Part shown: piece after piece, positions 53,324 to 64,000 of the stretch
Layout: every line of letters begins with the position of its first letter
Position numbering within the stretch: the first letter of the stretch is position 1
Source of the DNA: Cercis canadensis
Taxonomy: Eukaryota; Streptophyta; Magnoliopsida; Fabales; Fabaceae
DNA length: 64,000 nucleotides
Direction of reading: 5' to 3'
Assembly: GCA_003255065.1 (NCBI GenBank)
Contig: QAOA01004461.1
Coordinates: 42,732 to 106,731 of the forward strand
Program-made: the position numbers and the translations under genes
The notes under the pieces: generated by a model
Told to the model about the DNA's origin: nothing
What the model saw: only the letters and a program-made list of their open reading frames with translations
The model's database searches: none

Positions 53324-56300
53324 ATGGCGTCTATCCCCGAAGGCAAATGCGTCAACTATAATACCGCCTTCATCGACACCAACCTCGATACTCGCTTGGC
53401 TGTCATTGTTTCCGACCTCGACACTGTTTCTGATCTCAAAAGTAATCCCGATTTCTCTTATTTCTCATCATCTTCTTCTTCTTTCACATTGTCTTCTCCA
53501 ATATATTAATATCTCGACTCAAGTTGCTTTCTAAGCGATGCGGTTTGGTCTCAATTTTTTTAAAAAAATGTGCGCTAGAAAGCTTAAATTCTTATAACTT
53601 CTGTTTTTTTTGTGGTAAAACTCGGGGCCTAAATTCCTATAACTACTTTGAAAATCGATAATTGAATACCGAATTTTTTATGTTATGGGTTTTTTTTTAA
53701 AAGAAAAACTGGATCGATTCTGTGTTGGCGCGTAGCTGACGATTATGCCTTGAAGGTTTTCCTCTCTTTCTTTTTCAACGAAAAACTATTAGAATCAAGT
53801 TTATATGTTTTTTTTTTTCCTGTAGAAAATTCGTGTATGGGTAGGGGTTTCGCAATTTTAGTGTATATTTGTTATGTTTCAACGGCTCAATATTCTCCAC
53901 TAGAGCTTTCTTTACTCTCAATTTACTGATCTGAAGATAGAATTTTAGGAGTTATTTTAGATAGCTAAGAAACCTTTTCTACAGTTACAATGATCCATAT
54001 ATGTGAATCATTTTAAGCTGGCGTCATCTTTCTATGCTCTCTCTACAAGTTGTGAGAATTGTTTCGTGGATGTCTTTTGTTTTAGTTAGTTACGCATGAA
54101 ACATTAGTTGTAGAAAGAAGTACTTGATTAGTATATTATTTTCGCCTAAGCTTCCAATGGTGTTAGTTACCTATCTACAGATCCTTCTGTACATTCTGTT
54201 CCGTTAAAGATGGACTTCGATATAATTAGTGTGACATCAATTCGTATGGAATTCTTTGCAACATGAAGGCTACTCGAGTATATGCTGGTGATCTTTCTTT
54301 TTCTTTGAAACAAATTTTTGGTCGTAAGACATAACTTTCTTGTGCCTTGAAGCATATACTGTTGGGTTCTTAATTTGGGCTAAATCAATTATCGCCAATT
54401 ACTTTGACATTTTTCTTGGCCATCGAAAGGGGCTGTAGATGGGATTTGGTCCGTATGGTATTATATAATTTATTTTGTTATGTACTTATGTCATAGAACT
54501 TTTCAGCATATCCAGTCAGAGTTATTGACTTCATTAGCTTTCTTTTGCAATAATTGCTTATAAATACATATAATTCATCTAGGATTCTGTCCTTAAGTTC
54601 AAATGATATATGCTTTCCTTTTGTATGCAGAGAGAATTCAGTCTGAACACCCAATATGTTTTCCAAGTGTTGGGAAGATACAGATTCATGCCATAAAGGT
54701 ATACTGCTCAATTACGTCTGTTAAAATTGCAGATTTTCATCATATATCATTTTGTCAACCAAATAATGTTACTATGGCAGGTAAAGCGCAGAGGGTATTT
54801 TTATCACCTATCAGATTCCATGTTAGTGAATAGTGCCTTTAATGCGTTAAAGAGGAGCTGGTTTCTTAGAGTTGATGCTTCTGCTTTGGGGGATTGTGGA
54901 AAAATCCAGCATTCACCCTCTCCTGGTTCTAGTAACCAAGTGGCCTGCCTTGACATTGTAAATAATGCTTCAAATGGTGCTTTTGATATTCCTCTCGGTT
55001 CTCCATTCAAGAGGGCCTCCAATTTTGACAGTTTCCCATTCCCACCATTAAAGAATTGGCAGGATGAGAAAGAAGAAGGTCCTTTTGCTGGCCAATGTGT
55101 CTCAGAACATTCTGGAAAAGAAATTGTCAAAAAGTTGGAGACTGGTGTTAAACTCTCTGGTGATAATGACCCTGAAATTCCATTAGCTGGTATAATTCCT
55201 GAAATGCAGGACCTTTGCTGTGTAAATTATGAACTTCCAAGCTCACATATGGAATGTGAGGTAAACGACTCCAGTCAAGGAAATAAGGATGAACTTAATG
55301 TATGTGTGGAAGGCACTTGTCTCCCAAGTGCAAAGAGAAAACGCAAGAGTAAAAGGAAAAAAGAAGATACAGTGTGTGATGATGCTTTTAAAGAAACCAA
55401 TGCTTCTGTTATTGGCCCTGGTAAAGATACGGTCCAGCAGGATATTTTAGTACCAAAAATCCCTCCAGAGGATGCTGAAAGAGAAGTTCCCTTTGGGATA
55501 AGGATCGGAGAAAATGACAGTGTCAATGGACTTTGTTGGAATTCGTCTTCTAATACCTGTATGAGGTCAAGTTATGAAATACAGATGTCAAATGAAGCAT
55601 TAAAGGAAATTGATGTTCCAAAGGAGCAGATTGAAGGCAATATTAACAACACCAAATATGACATTGACATTGAATGCAATGAGTCACTGAAAGAGGCTTC
55701 AGAGCCCAGACCTTCTGCGAGTAAAAAACATAGGAAAAGAAAGAAATCTTTGATTGGTGATTCTAAAGAAGATAAATTGAAGCTAGAGAGTGCATCTCAG
55801 AAGTCTGGAGTACATAAGTTTGATGAAGCATGTAAGGAAAGCCAGGAACCAAAAGAAGGGGTTGAATTTGATAACGACAAATCTAGGAATGAGATTGACC
55901 TTCAGTGCAATAAGTTATGTGAAGAAGCTCCAGATACCAGACCTCCTGCAAAGAAAAAGCATAAGGTTAAAGAGAGAAGTGAAAATGAAAACTCTTTGAT
56001 GGAAAAGAGATCTATGGTTAGCGATTCCAACAAAGAAACCTTGAAGCCAGAGAATGCATCTCAGCACTCTGTCAAGGACCAACAGAAGATTAAAGACAAT
56101 GGTGCTGATCAATCACCTGGACATTTTGAAGACACTGCTCCGTTGAGAAGCAGTGCACTAGGTGGCAAAAAGAAAAGGAAGAAGAAATCATCAAATTCTC
56201 ATCAAACAGCTATCGTTTCTTCTTCCAGGAATGATGATGAAGCAGAGCGTTCCAGGATTCAAGCAGAAGGTGCTGAGGAGGCTATATCCATAGAAGGACA

Positions 56301-59300
56301 AATCTCTAAAGGTGGTTGCCTCATATCATGTTAATAGTAATCTGATATGTTTACTTTTACTGAAATCAAATTTGGGAAAATATGCAATTTTTAGAAAAAG
56401 AAAGAACATTAAGATATCTATTGCTGATCTTACTTTTTTTGTTTTTGGGTAGATATCAGTATGAGCAAAACTCCCGTTGACAACATGGAAATCAAAATGG
56501 ATTCTAAGAAACACCGTGCCGTTGACATGGAAGTGCACACTTCTGATGTGAACGAGCCCAAGGACCTGGCTGAGGATGGGGAGCTTTCCACACATGAAAA
56601 TATTGTCCTCAATCATGGCCATAAAAGTGAACTTGGTCAGATAGAGCAATCTGAAGAAAAAAGAGAAATGTCACTGCAAAATGATCCTGAGTCAATGCTG
56701 TTGGAAAAGTGCCAACCACCCAACCAGGATCACACAGACACAAACATCAAAGAAATAACTGTGACTTCAAAGGTTCTGGATGTGAATGTGATCGCTGAAG
56801 CTGGAAAATCAGAAAAGAAAAAAAGAAAGACTAGAAAAGCTAAGGATTCTGGTGCAGGTGCAAATTGTGATCTTGAACCACTGCTGTCAAAAAAGTGCAC
56901 ACCGTCCAACCATGTAGATGCTTCTGAGATTGAAACTATTTTAGTCGAGTCTCATAAAGCTAAAATTTGTGATCCTACCTCTGGAAATACTGAGAAACAG
57001 GAAAACCTTGTAAATCAAGTAGGAGGGGGAAATGGACTACGGGAAGAAACAAAAGGGAACTTCTCTTCAGCTATTGATAGGGAGATGGATGATAGCAATG
57101 CTAATGATGCTGCTTCCTTGGAGCAAATTAGCAAAAGTCAAACTAATGCTGAAAATGTGGACAGCAAAAAGAGGAAGAAATCTAAGAAGAAACAAATATC
57201 CACTGCAAAGAGCCTAATGGATATGCTAACAAAAGATCAAGCTCTTGATCATAAAGAACCATTGCCCTTGTCTGACAGTAGAACACTTGAGGAACCTTCA
57301 TTTAAAATAGCAGATAAAACTCAAGCTTTAGCAAATGCGCCTGAAGAAAATTACAAACAGAGGCCCCTTGAAGCAAATGGCAATGCTAAACATTCAATCC
57401 GGTTGTCGAGAGATGATGATAATCACTTAGAAGTTCCCTCAAGTGACAAGGCTGATACTGACCGTTCTATATCTGGTCAACAGAAGCATGAAGGTATTGT
57501 TTTGGGTGACATGGTGTTTGACAAGGTGAGTGGCATGGAAAAAACAGATATTGTGCTGATGACTGGAAAGAACAAGCATAAGCTTGAAGCTGCAGAAAGA
57601 AAAACTCATGCTGAGAGTTCAAGCTCCAGACAGTCTCAGGGGATGTTATCAAAGGATGAGGTGGTTGTAGACAAGATGAATGGCATGGAAAGAACAGATA
57701 TTGAGCTGATCACTGGAAAGAACAAGCATAAGCTTGAAGCAACAGAAAGAAAAACTCATGGAATGTTATCAAAGGATGAGGATGATGGGCTCAGGATTCG
57801 CTCTGATAAAAAGGTTCTTAAAGTACACAGACCAGGACCCGAAGCTCCATTGTCTAGTCAGTCTAATAGTGTCACATCCACCGTTGAAGAAAACAGAAGG
57901 CCTCGTGTTGACAAAGCTTCTGGTAAAATTATGCAATTGAAGAAAAAAAGGGAACCTTTTCCTGCATCAAACTCTCTGCTAGAAGGTTCCAAGAAAATGG
58001 TTCAAAATAAGGCTGGAAATGCTTCCGGAAACAATAGTGGAGGAGTTGTGGGTAAGACAGAGCAGAAGAAGAGCTTGTTAGCGGGAGCAGTTTTGAAGGA
58101 TGATAGTAGTAGCTCCTCTGAAGATGAAGTTGATTCAAATGCAAGCACTAGAACTCCATCAGATAATTCGTTCTCATCTGACTACTCAGACGGGGAGAGC
58201 AATGCAAATCTGAGTTCACTGCAAAATGGTAACTAAAATCTATTTAATTGGGAGTACCTTATGTTTTATCGTCTCATAATTTGCATATAAGTATTTTTTA
58301 TTCTGTCTGTCTGTGTGGTTTGGGCCGGGTCTGGGTCGATGAATGAGTTTCTGGTTCTGTTAACTTGGAGTTCATTCTTTCATCATTCTGAGACTTGATC
58401 TTTAGTAATTTGATCTCATTAAAGCTGTTAGTACTTTTCATATTGTGTTTAAAAGCTTGAGAGGTCAAGGTTATCATTTATTATGCTTGGAAACTTCCAT
58501 TACTTTTGGAAGTTGAGATGAAAAGCTTGAAACATGAGGAAATTTGCCATCTCTGGTTTTTTCATTAATTGATCATCCAATTCTATTCCAAGAAATTATT
58601 TGCTGCTATTCATCATAGTCAATATGTACTTGTAGCTCGCTGCATTGGCAAAAGATTTAACATGGATGCTATTTCCAGTCAACTGGTTACGGCATTGTAG
58701 TGTGTTTTTTTATTATCTCATGTTTATGGTAGTATTCATGTTCAATTGTCCATATTGTCATCAGTGCATCATGTATATAGTAAGTTTTCCTGAGACTTGA
58801 TAATATCTATGGTATCATTAAAGACCTTAAATCAATGATTTATATGTTGATATTCACAATTTTCTTTGCTTCTTGGTAAAAACAGCAATGTGAGAATTTG
58901 GAATCAATCTCTTTCTTTTTGAACTAAATTGAAACAGGTTCTTATGGTGGGAAAAGACTGGAAAATGGTGGAAAAAGTGCCATAAAAGCACGGTGAGTTT
59001 ATGAATTGCAATCATGCTGCTAAAAGTTGGCAAGTTATATGCATGTTCACATGTGTATGTTTTTTTTTTTTTTTCCTGTACCTGAAAAAAAAGTGTTTTT
59101 ATATTACTGTAGAGAACATATGTTATAGGGGCTTCTCTATGTTTTGCGTTTTATGCATTTTGATATAGCAGTATCTGAAGCTTTCTTTGGGCAGCTCGTT
59201 AGGCACAAAAGGAATGAGCATTGATGGCATTCTCCGAAGTTCAAGCAGCTATAAGAAGGCAAAAATGACGGCCTCTCAATTAGAAGAAACTGAAAGCCAG

Positions 59301-59339
59301 CCTGTTGATTTCGTTCCAGACAGCCAAGCAAACATGTAA
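53324..59339 (+). CDS. Uncharacterised lysine-rich protein with N-terminal folded domain, 6 exons, 1230 aa
   Basis: Exons are 53324-53441, 54631-54698, 54781-56311, 56453-58228, 58938-58992 and 59195-59339, all GT-AG with continuous phase. Residues 1 to about 95 look folded (RLAVIVSDLDTVSDLKKRIQ, ICFPSVGKIQIHAIKVKRRG, LKRSWFLRVDAS) and resemble a ubiquitin-like layout. The rest is low-complexity, Lys/Glu/Ser-rich and probably disordered, with repeated basic clusters (KRKRKSKRKK, KKHRKRKK, GGKKKRKKK, KKRKKSKKK) that would serve as nuclear or nucleolar signals. A tandem repeat (TGKNKHKLEA..ERKTH) appears twice, 50 residues apart, in exon 4. Near the end there is a Ser/Asp/Glu tract (DDSSSSSEDEVDS) and a short conserved-looking tail (SIDGILRSSSSYKKAKMTAS). 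I do not recognise the family; nuclear or nucleolar location is inferred from composition. Confidence 0.85.
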
Positions 59340-59690
59340 TCACGAGATCGTGGTGGAAATTATCCTTTCTCCGCTGTCGAGCTATTGTCTTTATTTCCTC
59401 TGCCTCATATTGTTTATGATATGAGAGAGATTATGGAGAAACCGACCAAATACTTTTATACCTTGAAAATTCGATTTTTCTTTTAACCGTATTTTGAAAC
59501 AGAACGATCTGAGTTGACGGTGGTTTGTTGTTTACACAGGGAATGGTATAAAAAGTTAAGTTATTGTCACAAGTTTAAGTATGGTATGGATATAATTAAG
59601 TTGTGTTTGAATAAGGTATTTAATAAATTATTGTGTATTTTAAATATATATAATTGAAATGTAATATTTTTAATACATATATTTATAAAA
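59340..59690. other. 3' flank
   Basis: Probable 3' UTR of the lysine-rich gene followed by AT-rich spacer; no other feature seen. Confidence 0.5.
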
Positions 59691-59694
59691 TACT

Positions 59695-60640
59695 TTGTTT
59701 GGATATACTCTATTATCAAATATCAAATATGATCTATTAGGACCCGGCACAGAGGAATTGGTCACATTCTCCTCCATACTTGACCATTCTAGCACAGAGG
59801 AACTTGCACCAGAAGACCCCGTTGATGATGACAGTGACACAGATGATGAGGAAAAGCTCTTACCCATTTTCCCCCATTCATAAGACCCACTGATCCCCAA
59901 ATTCCAATTTTGCTGCATCCACAAATTCATCATGTTTTTGTCCCCTAATTCCTTATCTCGTTCTTCATCTTCTTTGAACTTGAACATAAAAATCACATGC
60001 TCGTTACTGTTTTCTTTCTCAAATAGCCAATTGTATACATCCCAAGAGATCTAAACGAGTACCCCATCCACTTCCACTCTCTCGTTACCTCTAAATTTTC
60101 ATTTCAATCGCTTAATTTGCAATACTTTTTTGTTGTCTACACTGAAAATGAGCCTAGAATTGTCCCGGTAACGGCAATCAATTTGTATGTCTCTCATTTG
60201 GCCTCCGAATTTAGCTCTTGTAGTGTAGATTTTGTTGGCTACGACATGCTCCCTTTTCAGAACAAGAAATTGGGTATTCTTGGGTTCCTAGGCTTTGGTT
60301 TTCGTGAACACATCATTTCTTGAATCGCCGATAGAAGGGTCATTTCTTTGTCCACAACGACGGCAACATAGAAGCCGGAATGGGGTTCAGGTCCAGACCC
60401 AAATTTGGCCTTAGAAAGATTCCAGAAGATGTGGGTATTCGGGGAAAGCTTATTGACTCCATGCTTTTTCCAAAAAAATGAAGGACTTGATGTGGAGGTG
60501 AAAAGAAGAGGAAGTAAGAGAAGGAAGGGGAGGTGAATCAAATGGGTGGTGATGGAGGTGGACATGGAGGGAGCGACCTACAGCAAGGAGTTTCGGAGGC
60601 TTGAGGAGGAGGAGGGGGAGGGGTATCGGGGGCTCATGGA
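59695..60640 (-). pseudogene. DUF868-family gene, decayed
   Basis: Minus-strand translation recovers the family in order: FWKKHGVNKLSPNTHIFWNL, SGFYVAVVVDKEMTLL, KREHVVANKIYTTRAKFGG, RLIFSVDNKKVLQIKRLK, VSWDVYNWLFEKENS-like text, IFMFKFKEDEERDKEL and a Ser-rich tail with SSSVLEWSSMEE. DUF868 proteins are plant-specific, single-exon and of unknown function. Lesions are a frameshift near the Phe/Lys junction at about 60475, another near 60335, a 1-nt loss near 60270, in-frame stops in the FRGNERVEVDG region (near 60092 and 60045) and loss of the normal C-terminus. Absence of introns is normal for the family, so it need not be a retrocopy. Confidence 0.87.
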
Positions 60641-61167
60641 GAAAAAAATGAATTTAAAATACACTCTATTTTTAATAAATTTAAAATATATTATATTAAA
60701 ATTTTAAAAATTATTATAAAAATATACTAAAATTTTAAAAATATCTTAAAAAATCACACAAACAGAATAATTTAAAATTAACATTTCAAATACATTTTAT
60801 AAATACCCATCCAAACACACCTTTAAGTGTCTTTTAAAATTTTCTGGAAATGTTACATGCCAATGTCAAAACAATGTATAGCATTTATTTATATTTAATT
60901 ATCAAATATCTATCCAATCAGGTACCTCCAAATAATATTGCTTTTACTTCTTTTTGGGTGTTGGTCCCACGCTCAATTCCATCAATGGTCTTTTCTTTTT
61001 AATTAAAAAAATTCAAACATGAATATTCTGAAATCTTCCTTTTCTTTTTTTTTGTTTAGGCAATTTGATCAAAATGGGATAGTTACACTAACTAAATACC
61101 TAAAAAGGGTAGTTTTGAAAGTATTTACGAAGAATGGACAGTTTTGAATATTTTAATATTTTTTCAT
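60641..61167. other. AT-rich spacer
   Basis: No gene recognised. It may include the left end of the MULE described next, but no inverted repeat partner is inside the window. Confidence 0.45.
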
Positions 61168-61420
61168 CAGTATAGAACACGCTTTATCACCTCCTAAAGC
61201 GGGTTCAAAGGGAACACACTTTATATATAAAGCGTGTTTCACTTTGACCGACAGACGCCCTCGAAAATTGGAGAAGAGAACACGCTTTATGTATAAAGCG
61301 TGTTCCTTTGAAACACGCTTTATATATAAAGCGTGTTCCCTTCACGCTGTACTATTTCTTTCTCCGCCCGTCACTTTCACTTTCACCTGCCTCATTTCTT
61401 CCCTTAAAGCGTGTCTCTTT
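61168..61420. repeat. Cluster of 26-28 bp palindromes with core CACGCTTTAT/ATAAAGCGTG
   Basis: Near-perfect palindromes lie at 61213-61238, 61278-61305 and 61312-61337, built from GAACACGCTTTAT and its reverse complement. Half-sites lie at 61175 (GAACACGCTTTAT) and 61404 (TTAAAGCGTGTC). All lie within 310 bp upstream of the plant-mobile-domain ORF start at 61475. They can form hairpins or bind a dimeric protein; which is unknown. Confidence 0.85.
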
Positions 61421-61474
61421 CTTCTTGTGGTCCCAGAGTTTTTTTTGTCATTTTGTTGTTAGTTTGACTGTGAT

Positions 61475-63007
61475 ATGGCTCAAAATCAATTACCTGGTCC
61501 TGTAGATCCAAGTGTGTTAATTGAGCAAGGAAATCATATTTCAACAAATATTTGGACTAATGAAGTAAGTATTTTAATTTTTTTAGTTATAGAAAATATG
61601 TTATTTTTATGTTTAATTTCTTTATTTAATAAATAATTTTTTTTTAGACGGAGTGGTTTGTGAAGACACGTAACCATAGGATTCGTACTGAACCTAATGA
61701 AAGAATTATGTTTATTTGAGGCTAGCGGGTTGTGGAGGAGTTGCATCAGTCCCGTCTCTAAAGTTAGAGATTTTTTATCTACTTTAGTAGAGCGATGGAG
61801 GCCAGAGACACATACTTTTCACATGAGTGGTGGAGAGTGTACTATCACATTACCCGTGTTGCCAGATGCGAACGTGTTAGCAGGTGGTCGACTGAGGATG
61901 ACTTAGTTGAAGGACCACTTTGCAGAGTTGCCAGATGATGCTACTGATGAGGAGGTACAGTATCATGTAAGAGCTCACATCTTGCTTATGATCGGTGGTT
62001 GGTTGATGCTTGATACAACAGGCAACTACGTCCATCTCATGTACCTTAAGCTTTTGGAGGATTGGGATGTTGCGGGTCGTCTGAGTTGGGGATCAGCAGT
62101 ATTGGTGTGCTTGTACAGGGGTCTCTGTAACCTTGCCATCGGTCAGACGCTTGAGTTTGCGGGGTCTTCACACTTACTGTTTGTTTGGGCGTACGAGAGA
62201 TTTCCATCTATTTCGCCAGCACCTCCGCGATTGGGAGGAAGGGTAACGGGTCCACTTGCATGCAGGTTAGTATACCTATAAATTTAAATTTTGTAGAAAT
62301 CAAGTTAAATGAGACTGAATATTATTGAATAGTTTAATAACTTATTTTAGATTTTAGCAGATTTAGTATTTAGAAATTATGATATAAACTTCATTTTTGT
62401 TATATTTATGAGAAATTTTTAAACTATACGACATTGATTTTTTAAGATGTATAGAACTCTATAATTATTGGTTGCAAACGTGTATGTTTAGCTGTATGTA
62501 GGTTTAATATGTTATGACACTGTTAACGAATAGATTATAATAAGTTTAATTAATATAATAGGTGGCAGCATCCTCTAAGGTATAAGGAGATAGACGTCGT
62601 AAGAAATCATTTAGGATATCGACGAGCTATGGACCGTATAAGAGTAGATGAGGTAAGATATTTAAATATACGTTGCAATTATAGTTAATGTGACATTGTA
62701 TATAATTTTTTAGACTTATGTAAATGATATTGTTTGGAATGTGTAGATTATGTGGCAACTTTATTGTGGGGCACTGTTGCCACCATACTGTATGGCTGGG
62801 CGGGATGTCTGGACGACTAGGGTCTCGTTAGTGTGTTTTAGTGTTGTTGAGATGCACTACCCTGACAGAGTGGTTAGACAGTTTGGAGGATGTCAGGGTA
62901 TTCCTATTGCCACAGAGGGCTATATTCGGCGATTGGAGAGGTTGACCATGAGGGGCAACCAGGACCGGCGGTGGGAGCAGTTTCATGAGGCGTACTGCGA
63001 GGCATAG
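61475..63007 (+). pseudogene. Plant mobile domain (PMD, MAIN-like) gene, transposon-associated, degraded
   Basis: Exons 61475-61564, 61648-62265, 62562-62652 and 62747-63007 with GT-AG introns. Exon 1 gives MAQNQLPGPVDPSVLIEQGN. Exon 2 has [20 protein letters not shown], a hallmark of the PMD (aminotransferase-like) family, and LSWGSAVLVCLYRGLC. Exon 4 has ALLPPYCMAGRDVWTTRV and HYPDRVVRQFGGCQGIP. Damage in exon 2 includes frame changes near 61710-61790, loss of the segment after GECTITL, and an in-frame TAG at 61904. The gene runs towards a MURA-type transposase on the opposite strand and stops about 60 bp short of it. PMD genes are found both as host genes (MAIN, MAIL1) and inside transposons; this one appears to belong to the MULE. 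Confidence 0.87.
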
Positions 63008-63069
63008 AGGCAGCGACGCAGTCATACAGTAGCCTATCATGAGAGTGAGGGTGTGACACCGGATTACAT

Positions 63070-64000
63070 GACATGATATCTGTCCATATGTTAACTTCGC
63101 TCGAGCCATTTCACGCCGGTCATTATAAATGAGGTTCATTTTATGATACGTGGCTCTGACAAGGGCAGTAATAAGCATGTTGCGGACTCCTTTCAACGTG
63201 CCATTCACATTTTCAGCAATGTTGGTCGTCATTAAGTCATAACGTCTGCCATGAGTGTCCCCTTGTTGCGTCTATTTGATCGGCTCAATATCTCTTATAT
63301 AATTCCACGATCGCTCATCGAGACATTCGCTATTATCTGCGACATTATATCCTCGAATTTGGTAGACTCAAATTGCACACCTGTATAAAACGTTTAATAT
63401 ATATGCATTTTGTTAAGAATATGTAATTATTTATAAAGACTAAATTTCTTACCAGCTCTGTAGATTTGATGTTTCACATCAACATTCTTGAATGCGATGT
63501 TCCAATTGCTTACAATGTGTCGCAAATAGAAAAAATGATGCGCCAATGGTAGCCGCCAACCAACTTCTGCATCTTCAATGGCTGCAATAATGCTAACGTG
63601 ACGGTCTGAAATTAAAGCCAAAATTTTAATGCTCCCAATAACGTGCAGTTTAACACGCGTTAAAAACTATGACCAGACCTCTTTTGTCTCACCTTCCACA
63701 ATAGCATAAGCTAAAAGTAATTGTGACTTGCTTCCATCTTGTGTTGTGGCGATGAGAAGAGTCCCACTGTACTTTCCGTACAAAAAAGTGCTATCAATTT
63801 GTACAACTGGCTTGCAAAACCTAAATGCGTCAATGCACGGCTTGAATGCCCAAAACACACGTCGAAATCTCTTCAACGTATTATCATATTGTGGTCTCCC
63901 AATCCATCGATCATCTAAGCACCATTGTACGATAGTTCCAGGAGCACGTTGCTCAAGTGCAGCCATCCACCTAAGCAATAAATTATAACTCTCATTCCAA
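63070..64000 (-). pseudogene. MURA-type MULE transposase, 3' part, degraded
   Basis: The minus-strand frame enters from the right edge (ESYNLLLRWMAALEQRAPGT) and gives the MULE transposase domain: FKPCIDAFRFCKPVVQIDST, FLYGKYSGTLLIATTQDG, LAYAIVEGETKEVWS, then ALISDRHVSIIAAI and FFYLRHIVSNWNIAFKNVD. After a GTAAG...ACAG intron (about 63459-63382) come ERSWNYIRDIEP and MTTNIAENVNGTLKGVRNML. The first catalytic Asp (VQIDST) and the SDRH motif are present. Two TGG-to-TAG changes (63669-63667 and 63274-63272) interrupt the frame. The zinc finger end near 63070 is poorly preserved. The start lies beyond the window. Confidence 0.9.

Overview
This is nuclear DNA from a flowering plant, almost certainly a eudicot. 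It has GT-AG introns, long AT-rich spacers, and many nested transposable elements that outweigh the genes. It also has an intact seven-transmembrane RGS1 gene and an intact plant 3-ketoacyl-CoA reductase gene. I cannot name the species. Six single-N positions (4372, 15683, 23456, 32092, 42016, 46845) and one N run (52185-52687) are assembly gaps, and several of them cut elements.

Region 1 to 15501 is a block of Ty3/gypsy elements. Two Tat-lineage copies (pol with two RNase H domains and integrase, then a hairpin-repeat array, then an antisense spliced ORF) are interleaved with an unrelated Athila-like pol fragment. Two long LTRs of a second family are also present; one is a clean solo LTR with a 5-bp target duplication inside pol.

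Region 15502 to 22263 holds the complete 11-exon RGS1 gene (16101-20471) and then the first codons of a second gene, a KCR-like reductase paralogue. That paralogue is split inside exon 1 by a hAT-like transposon (22264-33424, perfect 8-bp duplication). The hAT-like transposon is itself split by a third Tat retrotransposon (22506-32133, 5-bp duplication). KCR-like coding sequence resumes in frame at 33433. Its remaining exon 1 and its exon 3 (38469-38716) carry frameshifts, a lost splice donor and a nonsense codon.

Region 38717 to 48530 is mostly mobile DNA. It has a second hAT-like element with a captured fragment resembling cytochrome bc1 subunit QCR9 and a Pack-MULE with a rearranged CHX-type cation/H+ antiporter fragment. 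It also has a remnant of a third KCR exon 3, a 760-bp duplication across a gap that looks like an assembly error, and a small hAT-like element.

Region 48530 to 59339 contains the intact KCR1-type gene (very-long-chain fatty acid elongation, three exons, 320 aa) and a six-exon gene for a 1230-aa lysine-rich protein of unknown function. Region 59690 to 64000 has a decayed DUF868 gene on the minus strand. It ends with a degenerate MULE in which a plant-mobile-domain gene (plus) and a MURA transposase (minus) converge tail to tail.

The three intact host genes show no functional link to each other. The main story is local duplication of KCR and repeated, nested transposon insertion.
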